A stretch of 64,000 nucleotides of DNA, from positions 145,382-209,381 of the forward strand of contig CAJUOU010000002.1 of assembly GCA_910588545.1 (NCBI GenBank), read 5' to 3'. Origin of the DNA: an uncultured Christensenellaceae bacterium. GTDB taxonomy: Bacteria; Bacillota; Clostridia; Christensenellales; UBA3700. The notes under the pieces are model-generated. The model did no database searches, was not told the origin of the DNA, and saw nothing but the letters and a program-made list of their open reading frames with translations. The position numbers and the translations under genes were made by a program. Shown here one piece after another: positions 52,393 to 61,095 of this stretch. Numbering within the stretch: the first letter of the stretch is position 1; every line of letters begins with the position of its first letter.

Positions 52393-52413
52393 ATTGATTT
52401 TATTTTTTATAAA

Positions 52414-53418
52414 TTAATTCAAATTATCTATGCTTAACATTCTTGAAAGCTTGCCTTTGTCATAAAAGAATTTGCTTCCGCCCTCTGCAACCGCAAACTC
52501 CGGCTCATCCAAAATTTTTATATCCAAAAACAATCTGTCTTTTAAATAGTTTGCAAGCCCCGACAACTTACTTGTGCCGCCTGCCAAATACAAACCGTTT
52601 TGTTCGATAATGTAAAGATAAGTTTTTGGAATCATCATACAAACGGATGCAACAACTTCTACAATTTTATCTATTGTACTTTGCACAAGAGGTCTTAGTT
52701 CCGTTGCGGTTATTTTTACCTCGTTTTTAGTGTTTTGTAGCACTGTTTTACCTTTGATTGTAATTGTAGAAAGGTCATTTTCTTCCAATGTAGCTAGTCC
52801 TAATTTAATATCTTCGCTGCTGCCTTTGCTAATTATCAATTTGTATTTATCACTAATATAATCCACTATTGCATAATCGATATCGTCTCCGCCGACATTT
52901 ATCGAGCAACCGTTTACAATACCATCGTCGGTAACAACTGCTATCTCGGTATTGCTACTGCCGATATTTACCAACAACATAACTTTATCGTTATTAATAG
53001 CTTTTATGGAAAGTGGAGATTCCACTATAACAACCTCTTTTACTCCTGCTTTATAAAAGGATTCCTCTATCATGCGTTTTTCTATATTGGTAAGTCCGCA
53101 AGAAACATTTGCAATAACGCTCACATAGTTTTTTAAAAATTTCTTAGGAGTCAATCTGTTTATAAAAGTTTTTAACAAATATACAAATGCAACCTCATTA
53201 TCCACCACACCGTTTTTGATAGGATAGATTAATTGTGCATTATTACTTGCGTTTCTGTAATATGTAAGTGCTTCCACTCCGCAAGCTACATTTTCAAATT
53301 TACTATTTAAATTGGCAGTTGCGACTACACAAGGCTCATTTAGTAAAATGTGCGACTCCATACCTGCAATCACAATATTTTTACTACCGATATCCACACT
53401 TAAACAAATCTTATTCAT
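52414..53418 (-). CDS. MreB-like actin-family protein with altered nucleotide-binding motif
   Basis: A 334-residue protein with an actin/Hsp70 ATPase fold: phosphate-1 VDIGSKNIVI at residue 8, the MreB-like ACGVEALTYYR and YPIKNGVVDNEVAF, a catalytic-type VIVESPLSIKAI, phosphate-2 LLVNIGSSNTEIAVV and adenosine motif LYLAGGTSKLSGLANYL. Typical MreB has DIGGGTTE at phosphate-2; here Asp is Asn and two Gly are Ser. The position directly after maf (ATGA overlap) is that of mreB in Clostridia, so this is a diverged MreB or a related filament protein. mreC and mreD, usually next, are absent. Confidence 0.72.
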   Translation of the reverse strand: MNKICLSVDIGSKNIVIAGMESHILLNEPCVVATANLNSKFENVACGVEALTYYRNASNNAQLIYPIKNGVVDNEVAFVYLLKTFINRLTPKKFLKNYVSVIANVSCGLTNIEKRMIEESFYKAGVKEVVIVESPLSIKAINNDKVMLLVNIGSSNTEIAVVTDDGIVNGCSINVGGDDIDYAIVDYISDKYKLIISKGSSEDIKLGLATLEENDLSTITIKGKTVLQNTKNEVKITATELRPLVQSTIDKIVEVVASVCMMIPKTYLYIIEQNGLYLAGGTSKLSGLANYLKDRLFLDIKILDEPEFAVAEGGSKFFYDKGKLSRMLSIDNLN

Positions 53419-53978
53419 AAGTTTATCAACTCCTTACATACTTTCAATATTTTATCCACAGGCAACCCTATAACGGTATTTATATCTCCGCTAAAGCTTT
53501 CCACCACAACTCCGTCCTGTATCCCGTAACTACCCGCCTTGTCAAGCGGACAGTAATTTTGGATATAGCTGTTTATATCGTTATCCGACAAGTTTTTAAA
53601 AATTATATCGCTTTTATCATAACCTGCAACTACTTTACCCTTATAGCTTACTGCAAACCCGCTGTAAACTTGATGGCAGTTCCCGGATAATTCTTTAAGC
53701 ATTTTAAAAGCATCTTTTTCATCTTTCGGCTTGCCGTAAACTTTCCCGTCAAACCAAACTATCGTATCTCCTGCAACAACTATGTCATTAGGATATTCTT
53801 TGTATAAATCCGCAAGTTTCAGTTTTGATAGCTTTTGCACGATTTTATCGGGCGAAGTTTCGCTACAACACTCCTCAACATTTTTCGTAACCACTTGAGT
53901 TTGCAAAAAATGCGGACTTAAAAGGTCATATCTTCGCGGCGATTTGGATGCCAATATCAATTTTTTATTTATCATCAT
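53415..53978 (-). CDS. maf: Maf-family nucleotide pyrophosphatase
   Basis: A 187-residue protein. Family marks are KLILASKSPRRYDLL at the N-terminus, VVAGDTIVWFDGKVYGKPKD in the centre, the HQVYSGFAV segment, and DKAGSYGIQDGVV followed by GDINTVIGLPV. Maf proteins hydrolyse non-canonical or modified nucleoside triphosphates. The end overlaps the MreB-like gene by ATGA and the start overlaps the upstream small membrane protein gene by 14 nt. Confidence 0.93.
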   Translation of the reverse strand: MMINKKLILASKSPRRYDLLSPHFLQTQVVTKNVEECCSETSPDKIVQKLSKLKLADLYKEYPNDIVVAGDTIVWFDGKVYGKPKDEKDAFKMLKELSGNCHQVYSGFAVSYKGKVVAGYDKSDIIFKNLSDNDINSYIQNYCPLDKAGSYGIQDGVVVESFSGDINTVIGLPVDKILKVCKELINL

Positions 53979-54204
53979 AATCTCTTATTATCTTAATATC
54001 TTTTTCGTCTGCTTTGCTATTTTTTACTTTTTTGGCTTTTAGCGCATAATATACAATCACACCTACCAATGCAGGTGCTAAAATACATGTCAAAACAATA
54101 AATGTAATATTGACATTGGATACTCCGCTATCTGCAAAAACAGTGCAAACATTTGCCAAAATCAATAATACCACTATGAATATTGTATAAATAAGTTTTT
54201 TCAT
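53965..54204 (-). CDS. Small membrane protein upstream of maf
   Basis: A 79-residue protein with two hydrophobic segments (residues 4-24 and 34-56) and a charged C-terminus (KAKKVKNSKADEKDIKIIRDYDDK). The first segment ends in TVFADSG and could be a cleaved signal. I do not recognise the family. It lies between a DUF6320 protein (18-nt gap) and maf (overlap), so it is probably cotranscribed with both. Confidence 0.65.
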   Translation of the reverse strand: MKKLIYTIFIVVLLILANVCTVFADSGVSNVNITFIVLTCILAPALVGVIVYYALKAKKVKNSKADEKDIKIIRDYDDK

Positions 54205-54222
54205 AAACGCTCCGCTTAAAGC

Positions 54223-54930
54223 TTATAAAAAGAATTTCTTTTTTAGTTCCAAAAAGTATTTTTCTCTCCCTAAAATCATCAACATTAACAAGGTAATCAC
54301 ACCCACTGCAAGGCAAATATAAATCATAAAATGCACCTGCTTGTACATTGCACCGGAGATAATCGCAGGTATTGCAGTAACCAAACACATAGCAGTAAGC
54401 GGCATTGCCAATCTAACCCAATCTTTATACTCTATAAGCATATACACAAAAAGTACTGCTATGCCACCAAGCAAAAATGCAGGGGTTGCCCAAACCAAAG
54501 CCCAATTTTGAGCTTCCGTTACTTCAAAAGTGCCGTATATCATTGTTTGAATGTAATAACAAATTACCGAAGCAAAAACGCTGTACCAAAAAATCTGCTT
54601 TCTCATATCCAAATGGAAAAACAAACTCCTACCGATAGTACACCAAAAAATACCCCATCCAAATAAAACATGGTATGCCCAAAATATTTCATTGGCTGCT
54701 AAGAAATTTACCAAAAAGCTAATGCCTATGGAAATCAAACACGCATAAAGTACAACTCTAAAAGCAATTTCCCTTACAACAAGGCTTTTGCCGACCTTTG
54801 GATAACCATAGTTTATCCCATCTTTTACAATATCAGTTTGCTCTTCGCGTTCAATATACGAGCCGCATAAAGGGCAATTACTCAAATTACTGTCAACTTT
54901 TACATTGCATCTAGGACATTTATCAATCAT
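54223..54930 (-). CDS. Zinc-ribbon, six-helix membrane protein (DUF6320-like)
   Basis: The ATG at 54930 with GGAGGACGTAAAA upstream gives 235 residues. The N-terminus has a zinc ribbon (CPRCNVKVDSNLSNCPLCGSY), followed by about six hydrophobic helices with aromatic-rich loops (FGWGIFWCTIGRSLFFHLDMRKQIFWYS, in part). This architecture matches DUF6320 proteins that are encoded beside alcohol acetyltransferase-like proteins in Clostridia. It overlaps the acyltransferase gene by eight bases. A role as membrane partner of the acyltransferase is likely but not established. Confidence 0.72.
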   Translation of the reverse strand: MIDKCPRCNVKVDSNLSNCPLCGSYIEREEQTDIVKDGINYGYPKVGKSLVVREIAFRVVLYACLISIGISFLVNFLAANEIFWAYHVLFGWGIFWCTIGRSLFFHLDMRKQIFWYSVFASVICYYIQTMIYGTFEVTEAQNWALVWATPAFLLGGIAVLFVYMLIEYKDWVRLAMPLTAMCLVTAIPAIISGAMYKQVHFMIYICLAVGVITLLMLMILGREKYFLELKKKFFL

Positions 54931-56224
54931 TTTTACGTCCTCCGTTATTACCACTTACGAATATTTCCAAGCCTTTTTCTTGTAAAAACCTAAAAAACTC
55001 CCTTTCCAAATAGGAATTTTTGATTGTTTTTACAAAAGTAAACACCGTTTTATTGTTAAAACTGCTTATTGTCATAGTGGAATTATTGTATTTTTGCGGT
55101 CCGATTATAAGCTCGTACCTGTCAATGTACTCCGCAAATTCCTTAGGGACATTCATTTTTCCCATATTTGTTACTATCAAACTGCTTACTCTATCCGCTT
55201 GGTTGTAATAGGCAATTTTCATAATGATATTTTTTATAGAAAGCGGCACCGCTCTTATTATCCAATTACGTTCCAATGAAAAATTACTATTTATAAAGTT
55301 TTGGAAATTTTCTTTCTTGCTTCTTTCCCGACTCTCAGTTGCCATAGCCTGCAAAATCTCCTCAAAAGTCATATCCTTTGCCGATGTTTCTTTTAAAAGA
55401 GTATTTACAAAGCCCGAAAACATCCTAAGTGTGGATGACGGGAAATAGTGTCTTAAATCAACTGAATACTGTACGGAAATAGGTCTTTTTGAATTTTTAT
55501 TTACGGCATCGTATTTCCTTTTATTGTAAAGGCAGTATGCCAAAATCCCTATAATATATTCATTTAGCGTTACGCCTGCGCTATGGCTAAGTTCAAGCAA
55601 TTTGTCGGTAGCAACTTCGCCGTGAGTAACATTTACCACACCCTTAAGTTCTTTTGCGCCTTGCAAATGATATGCACTGTAATTCTCCGGCAACGACTTA
55701 CTGCCTTTAGGGTCGTAATATCTGCTGTAACTATCCTCAAACTCCTCCTCTTTAGGAGCATCGTGGTAGTGCAAAAGCGGACCTCTATCCACCTTTTTGC
55801 CAAGCAAATGCAAATACTTCAATATTAATGTATTCAAAAAATTAGTACTAGCATTTCCGTCACTCAAGCAATGCGAAAACTCCGCCATTATCCTATTACC
55901 CGAATACATTACTCTAAATAACGGCTCTCTGTTCATAATATCAAATTTCCTGCAAGGATAATCTTTTTCACGCGTTACTACAGGTTTTAGCGTAGCACCT
56001 TGCAAAAAGTACCAAAAGAATCCCCTGCGCAAAATAACATTGTAAGATGGAAATCTTTCAATAACCACATCCAAAGCTTGTTGCAAAACTTCTCTATCCA
56101 CACGCTCTTTCATAACCGCACAAACGCGATAAACAGCATTCCATCTAGCTGTACCGCTGGACGGATATATTTTGGATGCATTGTCAAGTTTAAACCATTC
56201 TTCGGTATTTTTTATTTTTTTCAT
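54923..56224 (-). CDS. Condensation-domain/alcohol-acetyltransferase-like acyltransferase
   Basis: A 433-residue soluble protein of the BAHD/condensation-domain fold: the N-terminal half has the active-site motif FSHCLSDGNAS (HxxxDG) near residue 116, and the C-terminal half has FSGFVNTLL and VSSLIVTNMGKM typical of the latch region. Such enzymes transfer acyl groups to alcohols or lipids, or condense peptides; the acceptor is unknown. It has a perfect-spacing promoter at 56245-56273 and is followed by the DUF6320 membrane protein with an eight-base overlap, so the pair probably modifies a lipid or surface molecule. Confidence 0.78.
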   Translation of the reverse strand: MKKIKNTEEWFKLDNASKIYPSSGTARWNAVYRVCAVMKERVDREVLQQALDVVIERFPSYNVILRRGFFWYFLQGATLKPVVTREKDYPCRKFDIMNREPLFRVMYSGNRIMAEFSHCLSDGNASTNFLNTLILKYLHLLGKKVDRGPLLHYHDAPKEEEFEDSYSRYYDPKGSKSLPENYSAYHLQGAKELKGVVNVTHGEVATDKLLELSHSAGVTLNEYIIGILAYCLYNKRKYDAVNKNSKRPISVQYSVDLRHYFPSSTLRMFSGFVNTLLKETSAKDMTFEEILQAMATESRERSKKENFQNFINSNFSLERNWIIRAVPLSIKNIIMKIAYYNQADRVSSLIVTNMGKMNVPKEFAEYIDRYELIIGPQKYNNSTMTISSFNNKTVFTFVKTIKNSYLEREFFRFLQEKGLEIFVSGNNGGRKND

Positions 56225-56244
56225 ATTTGCACCTATACGAAGTT

Positions 56245-56273
56245 ATTATACACCAAAACTTTAAATTAGTCAA
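56245..56273 (-). promoter_or_regulatory. Promoter of the acyltransferase-DUF6320-maf genes
   Basis: On the minus strand TTGACT (56273-56268), 17 bp, perfect TATAAT (56250-56245), about 20 nt before the ATG. Confidence 0.72.
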
Positions 56274-56405
56274 GACGATTAAAAACTATAGGAAATAAAT
56301 CTTATAGCATAATTATGACTTAATTAAAAGACATGTATACAAAGTATGCGGTTTTATGTAAAAAACATAATTCATATAAATAATAATATTTAAAAAGCGT
56401 AATAC

Positions 56406-56434
56406 TTGACAATTATTATATCTTGTATTAAAAT
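56406..56434 (+). promoter_or_regulatory. Putative leuS promoter
   Basis: TTGACA (56406-56411), 17 bp, TAAAAT (56429-56434). The transcript would have a leader of about 180 nt before the leuS ATG. Confidence 0.65.
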
Positions 56435-56622
56435 TATATTAACTTGATTTTAGAGGATAGTTTTTTGTTTTTATAAATTGTTTTTTTACAATCAGTTTAT
56501 GACAAAACGATTGGACATGACTTGTTTTTATAATTAAACCAATCACAACAAAATACAATAGCTAAAAAGTTATTTTTTAATTTATTTTACAAATAAAATA
56601 TTATATTTGGAGTGTAATAATT

Positions 56623-59049
56623 ATGGATATGTTACAAGTAGAACAAAAATGGCGTGACAAATGGGAGAAAGACAAACTTTACAGTTTTGACAAATCTAGG
56701 ATAGACAAAAAATATTATGTACTTGAAATGTTTTCCTATCCTTCCGCAGCCAAACTACACGCAGGACATTGGTATAACTACGGACCTGCTGACAGCTTTG
56801 CAAAATTCAAACGTATGCAAGGCTACGAAGTTTTTGAGCCAATGGGCTTTGATGCTTTCGGTCTGCCTGCCGAAAACTATGCAATCAAAACAGGTATTCA
56901 TCCAAAAGACAGCACTCTGAAAAATATAGAAACGATGGAAGAACAGCTTAAAAAAATCAACGGCTCGTTCGATTGGGATTACGAAATCAAAACTTGTACT
57001 CCCGACTATTATCGTTGGACACAGTGGATTTTCCTACAACTTTATAAAAACGGCTTGGCTTACAGAAAGGAAGCACCCGTAAATTGGTGTCCGTCTTGCC
57101 AAACAGTGCTTGCAAACGAGCAAGTTTTGGACGGCAGTTGCGAAAGATGCAAAACTACTGTTATAAGGAAAAACCTTACTCAATGGTTTTTTAAAATCAC
57201 ACAATATGCCGAGGAATTATTGCAAGACCTTGACAAACTTGATTGGCCTGCAAAAACTATTGCTATGCAAAAAAATTGGATAGGCAAATCTGTGGGTGGC
57301 GAAGTTGAATTTGCATTGGAAAACGGTGGCAATTTCCGCGTATTTACGACAAGAGCAGATACATTGCACGGTGTATCTTATGTGGTCTTATCCCCTGAGC
57401 ATCCGCTTGTAAACGAGCTAACAACAGAAGATTGCAAAAAAGCTGTCGAAGATTACAAAGATATGTGTTCAAAAGTCAGTGAAATTGACAGAATGAGTTC
57501 GACAAGAGAAAAAACGGGTGTATTTATAGGAGCGTATGCAATCAACCCTATCAATAACAAAAAAGTGCCTATTTGGATAGCGGACTACGTACTATATAGC
57601 TATGGTACGGGTGCCGTTATGGGTGTACCGTCTCATGACGAAAGGGACTTTGCTTTTGCAACCAAATACAACTTACCTATTACCAGGGTTATAAGCAATC
57701 CAAACGGCAATGACGATTTACCTTATTGCGAATACGGCGTTTTGGTAAACAGCGACGAGGATAACGGCTTGACTTCTGAGCAAGCAATTAATGCTATTTT
57801 GGATAGGCTTGAAAAAATTGGCAAAGGCGGCAAGAAAGTAAACTATCGTTTGCGTGATTGGTTGGTTTCACGTCAAAGATATTGGGGTTGTCCTATCCCT
57901 ATCATTCACTGCGAACATTGCGGTGATGTGCCTGTACCGGAAGACCAATTACCTGTCGAGTTGCCTTACAACGTAAACTTTACGCCGGACGGCAAATCTC
58001 CGCTTGCAAAATGCGACGAATATATCAATACTGTTTGTCCTGTATGCGGCAGACCGGCAAAACGTGACGAGGACACATTGGATACATTTGTTTGCTCTTC
58101 TTGGTATTATTTGAGATATCCCGACAGCAAAAACGACAAACAGGCTTTTGACCCTGAAATTATAAATAAAATGTTGCCTGTAGATAAATACATCGGCGGT
58201 GCCGAGCACGCTTGTATGCACCTTTTATATGCAAGATTTTTCACAAAAGCTTTGAGAGACCTAGGCTATTTGAAGTTTGACGAGCCTTTCACTTCCCTTG
58301 TACACCAAGGCACTATCCTTGGACCGGACGGCTTTAAAATGAGTAAATCAAGAGGCAATGTTGTAAGTCCCGACGACATAATTTGCAAAGTCGGCTCGGA
58401 TGCTTTCAGACTATACTTAATGTTCGGTTTCAGCTATATAGAAGGCGGGCCTTGGAATGAGAATGGTATAGAATCGATTACCAAATTTATGGACAGGGTG
58501 GAAAGAATCGTAAAATCCGCATACAGCAATAAAGCAGTAGATAAGGAAGTTACTAAACAAGATAAGGAATTGCTTTTTGTGCTAAACTCTACAATACAAA
58601 AAGTTACTGCGGATACCGAAATATTCAGCTTTAATACAGCTATTGCAAGGATTATGGAACTTGTGAACGCACTTTATAAATACGAGCAAGTCGAAGATAA
58701 AAACTACAAAGTATTCCAAGACGCTTGTTACAAATTGATATTGTTGCTAGCACCTTTTACCCCTTGCTTTGCGGAGGAATTGCACGAGCAAATTGGCGAA
58801 AAAGGCTCAGTTTTGAACAAAAACTACCCTACTGCCGAAACAAAATATTTGGTTAAAGACGAATATGAACTTGCCGTTCAAATCAACAGCAAAAACCGCG
58901 ATAAAATAGTTGTCCCTGCAGATAGTGACAACAAAACTATTATTGAAATTGCAAAAAACAGTGATATTATCAAAAAGCAACTTGAAGGCAAAACAATCGT
59001 TAAAGAAATCGTAATTCCAAAAAGATTGGTTAACTTTGTAGTTAAATAA
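56623..59049 (+). CDS. leuS: Leucyl-tRNA synthetase
   Basis: An 808-residue class I synthetase charging tRNA-Leu. The HIGH motif is HAGHWYNYG near residue 46, zinc-type cysteines occur in NWCPSCQTVLANEQVLDGSCERC, the editing domain covers about residues 220-410 (TTRADTLHGVSYVVLSPEH), WYYLRYPD follows, and KMSKSRGN near residue 575 completes the active site. Length is typical of bacterial LeuRS. A TTGGAGTG site precedes the ATG. It is followed by serS and tag on the same strand. Confidence 0.97.
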   Translation: MDMLQVEQKWRDKWEKDKLYSFDKSRIDKKYYVLEMFSYPSAAKLHAGHWYNYGPADSFAKFKRMQGYEVFEPMGFDAFGLPAENYAIKTGIHPKDSTLKNIETMEEQLKKINGSFDWDYEIKTCTPDYYRWTQWIFLQLYKNGLAYRKEAPVNWCPSCQTVLANEQVLDGSCERCKTTVIRKNLTQWFFKITQYAEELLQDLDKLDWPAKTIAMQKNWIGKSVGGEVEFALENGGNFRVFTTRADTLHGVSYVVLSPEHPLVNELTTEDCKKAVEDYKDMCSKVSEIDRMSSTREKTGVFIGAYAINPINNKKVPIWIADYVLYSYGTGAVMGVPSHDERDFAFATKYNLPITRVISNPNGNDDLPYCEYGVLVNSDEDNGLTSEQAINAILDRLEKIGKGGKKVNYRLRDWLVSRQRYWGCPIPIIHCEHCGDVPVPEDQLPVELPYNVNFTPDGKSPLAKCDEYINTVCPVCGRPAKRDEDTLDTFVCSSWYYLRYPDSKNDKQAFDPEIINKMLPVDKYIGGAEHACMHLLYARFFTKALRDLGYLKFDEPFTSLVHQGTILGPDGFKMSKSRGNVVSPDDIICKVGSDAFRLYLMFGFSYIEGGPWNENGIESITKFMDRVERIVKSAYSNKAVDKEVTKQDKELLFVLNSTIQKVTADTEIFSFNTAIARIMELVNALYKYEQVEDKNYKVFQDACYKLILLLAPFTPCFAEELHEQIGEKGSVLNKNYPTAETKYLVKDEYELAVQINSKNRDKIVVPADSDNKTIIEIAKNSDIIKKQLEGKTIVKEIVIPKRLVNFVVK

Positions 59050-59151
59050 TAAACATAAATTTGCAGTTTATTATCAGTTACTACCGATTTTCGAGCGATA
59101 ATTTATTTAATAAATAATCAAACCACATTTATTTGTCAAGGAGAATAAAAA

Positions 59152-60414
59152 ATGTTAGATTTAAAATATGTTTGCGAAAATATAGATTATGTGACCGAAA
59201 AATTGTCACACCGTAGCGGCAAATCCCCTATTGGAGAAGTTGCTCCGCTTGCAGAAAAAAGGGTTGAACTTATTAAAAAAGTAGAGACTCTTAAAGCCAC
59301 CAAAAATGCTGTTTCCAAGGAAATTGCCGAGATAAAGAAAAATAAAGGTAACGCCGACAGCAAAATTGCCGAAATGAAAGAGCTTGGCGAGGAAATCAAA
59401 CAATATGACGACGAGTTAAACGCCGTGCTTGAAAAACTTAACGAATTAATGCTTGCTATTCCTAATATTCCTGATGACAGCGTTCCTTACGGCAGCGACA
59501 GCGACGATAATGTGGAAGTTAGAAGATTCGGCGAGCCCACCAAGTTTAACTTTGAGCCAAAAGCACATTGGGATTTGGGCTTGGATTTGAATTTGTTCGA
59601 TTGGGAAAGAGCGGGTAAAATTACAGGTGCAAGGTTTACAGTTTATAAAAATTGGGGTGCCAAACTTGAACGTGCTATAATGAACTTTATGCTTGACACT
59701 CACGCACAATCAAATTATACTGAGGTATTCCCTCCTTTTATGGTTAACCGTGACAGCATGATTGGCACAGGTCAATTACCTAAGTTCGAGGAAGATATGT
59801 ACGCTGTTAAAGGCACTGATTTTTATTTGGTACCTACTGCGGAAGTTCCCGTAACAAACTTACACAGAGGCGAAATACTTGACGAAAAACAACTACCTAT
59901 TAAATATTGTGCATATACCGCATGTTTCCGTGGAGAGGCGGGCTCTGCAGGCCGTGATACAAGAGGTCTTATACGACAACATCAATTTAACAAAGTGGAA
60001 CTTGTTAAGTTTGCTCATCCCGATAACAGCTTTGAAGAACTTGAAGAACTTACAAATTGTGCGGAAAAGATTTTGCAATTATTAAAACTTCCTTACAGGG
60101 TTGTTACTCTTTGCACAGGCGACTTAGGTTTTGGTTCTGCAAAAACTTACGATATAGAGGTTTGGATGCCAAGTTATAACAGATATGTAGAAATTTCTTC
60201 TTGCTCGAATTACGTAGACTTCCAAGCAAGACGTGCAAATATAAAATTCCGTGATGCGGACAAGAAAACCAGATTTGTACACACTTTAAATGGTAGCGGT
60301 CTTGCTATCGGCAGAACAACTGCCGCTGTTATCGAAAACTTCCAAAACGAAGACGGCTCGGTAACCGTACCTGAAGTTTTACGTAAATATATAGGTACTG
60401 ACATTATAAAATAA
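59152..60414 (+). CDS. serS: Seryl-tRNA synthetase
   Basis: A 420-residue class II synthetase. The N-terminal long antiparallel coiled coil (residues about 30-100) binds tRNA-Ser and tRNA-Sec long arms. Motif 2 is FRGEAGSAGRDTRGLIRQHQF (in part) near residue 262 and motif 3 is NGSGLAIGRTTAAVIEN near residue 383; TYDIEVWMPS is also typical. AAGGAG lies seven bases before the ATG. It probably shares a transcript with leuS (102-nt gap) and with tag (eight-base gap). Confidence 0.97.
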   Translation: MLDLKYVCENIDYVTEKLSHRSGKSPIGEVAPLAEKRVELIKKVETLKATKNAVSKEIAEIKKNKGNADSKIAEMKELGEEIKQYDDELNAVLEKLNELMLAIPNIPDDSVPYGSDSDDNVEVRRFGEPTKFNFEPKAHWDLGLDLNLFDWERAGKITGARFTVYKNWGAKLERAIMNFMLDTHAQSNYTEVFPPFMVNRDSMIGTGQLPKFEEDMYAVKGTDFYLVPTAEVPVTNLHRGEILDEKQLPIKYCAYTACFRGEAGSAGRDTRGLIRQHQFNKVELVKFAHPDNSFEELEELTNCAEKILQLLKLPYRVVTLCTGDLGFGSAKTYDIEVWMPSYNRYVEISSCSNYVDFQARRANIKFRDADKKTRFVHTLNGSGLAIGRTTAAVIENFQNEDGSVTVPEVLRKYIGTDIIK

Positions 60415-60422
60415 GGATAAAA

Positions 60423-60995
60423 ATGGCTGATAACACACAGATAATAAACTCCTATTGCGATTATATAATCAATATGTCTGATAGTCTTGAAAAAGAGTTA
60501 AACAAAAAATATCATGATACTCAATACGGGTTTCCCATTCATAATGACAACGAATTGTTTGGCAGACTTATTTTGGAAATCAATCAAGCAGGACTATCTT
60601 GGACAACTATACTTAAAAAACAAGCCAATTTTCGCAATTCGTTTGACAATTTTGATATTAAAACAATCGCAAACTACACCGACAGTGACATTAATCGTTT
60701 GCTCAGCGACAGTGGTATTATTAGAAATAGACTGAAAATAAATGCAGTTATATATAATGCTCAACAAATACTTGAATTGCAAAAAGAATATGGCAGTTTT
60801 GAAAAATGGCTTGATTACAATCATCCTTTGTCAAAAGCAGAATGGGTAAAACTATTCAAAAAACATTTTAAATTTGTCGGTGGCGAAATTGTTGGAGAAT
60901 TTTTAATTAGCATAGGATATTTGAAAGGTGCACACAAAGATGACTGCCCTATAAATAAAACAATACTTTTACAACACCCTAAATGGAATGATTAA
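60423..60995 (+). CDS. tag: DNA-3-methyladenine glycosylase I
   Basis: A 190-residue repair enzyme that removes 3-methyladenine from alkylated DNA. The family block YHDTQYGFPIHNDNELF with LILEINQAGLSWTTILKKQANFR is at residues 30-75, IIRNRLKINAVIYNA follows, and the C-terminus has HKDDCPI. In E. coli Tag, two Cys and two His near the ends hold zinc; here Cys 12, the YH at about residue 30 and the C-terminal His/Cys could do so. It starts eight bases after serS and ends at a strong terminator. Confidence 0.88.
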   Translation: MADNTQIINSYCDYIINMSDSLEKELNKKYHDTQYGFPIHNDNELFGRLILEINQAGLSWTTILKKQANFRNSFDNFDIKTIANYTDSDINRLLSDSGIIRNRLKINAVIYNAQQILELQKEYGSFEKWLDYNHPLSKAEWVKLFKKHFKFVGGEIVGEFLISIGYLKGAHKDDCPINKTILLQHPKWND

Positions 60996-61040
60996 TAATT
61001 TTAATCTACTCTATACTTAAAATCAAATAAAATTTCATAG

Positions 61041-61072
61041 AAAATCTTGGTTGCATACACAACCAAGATTTT
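61041..61072. terminator. Bidirectional terminator between tag and the BspA-like gene
   Basis: Perfect 13-base arms AAAATCTTGGTTG and CAACCAAGATTTT around six bases, A and T rich flanks. Confidence 0.9.
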
Positions 61073-61095
61073 ATTTTTATAAACTCATTTTAACT

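Larger units (their letters stand above)
56225..56622. other. Divergent intergenic region upstream of leuS
   Basis: 398 AT-rich bases holding the acyltransferase promoter (56245-56273), the leuS promoter (56406-56434) and a leuS leader of about 180 nt. No T-box motif was seen in the leader. Confidence 0.6.

Noticed and set aside
56440..56622. Possible T-box riboswitch in the leuS leader
   Set aside because: No GGTGG antiterminator core, specifier loop or terminator hairpin was found.
59050..59151. Possible T-box riboswitch before serS
   Set aside because: The gap is only 102 nt and has no T-box core sequence.
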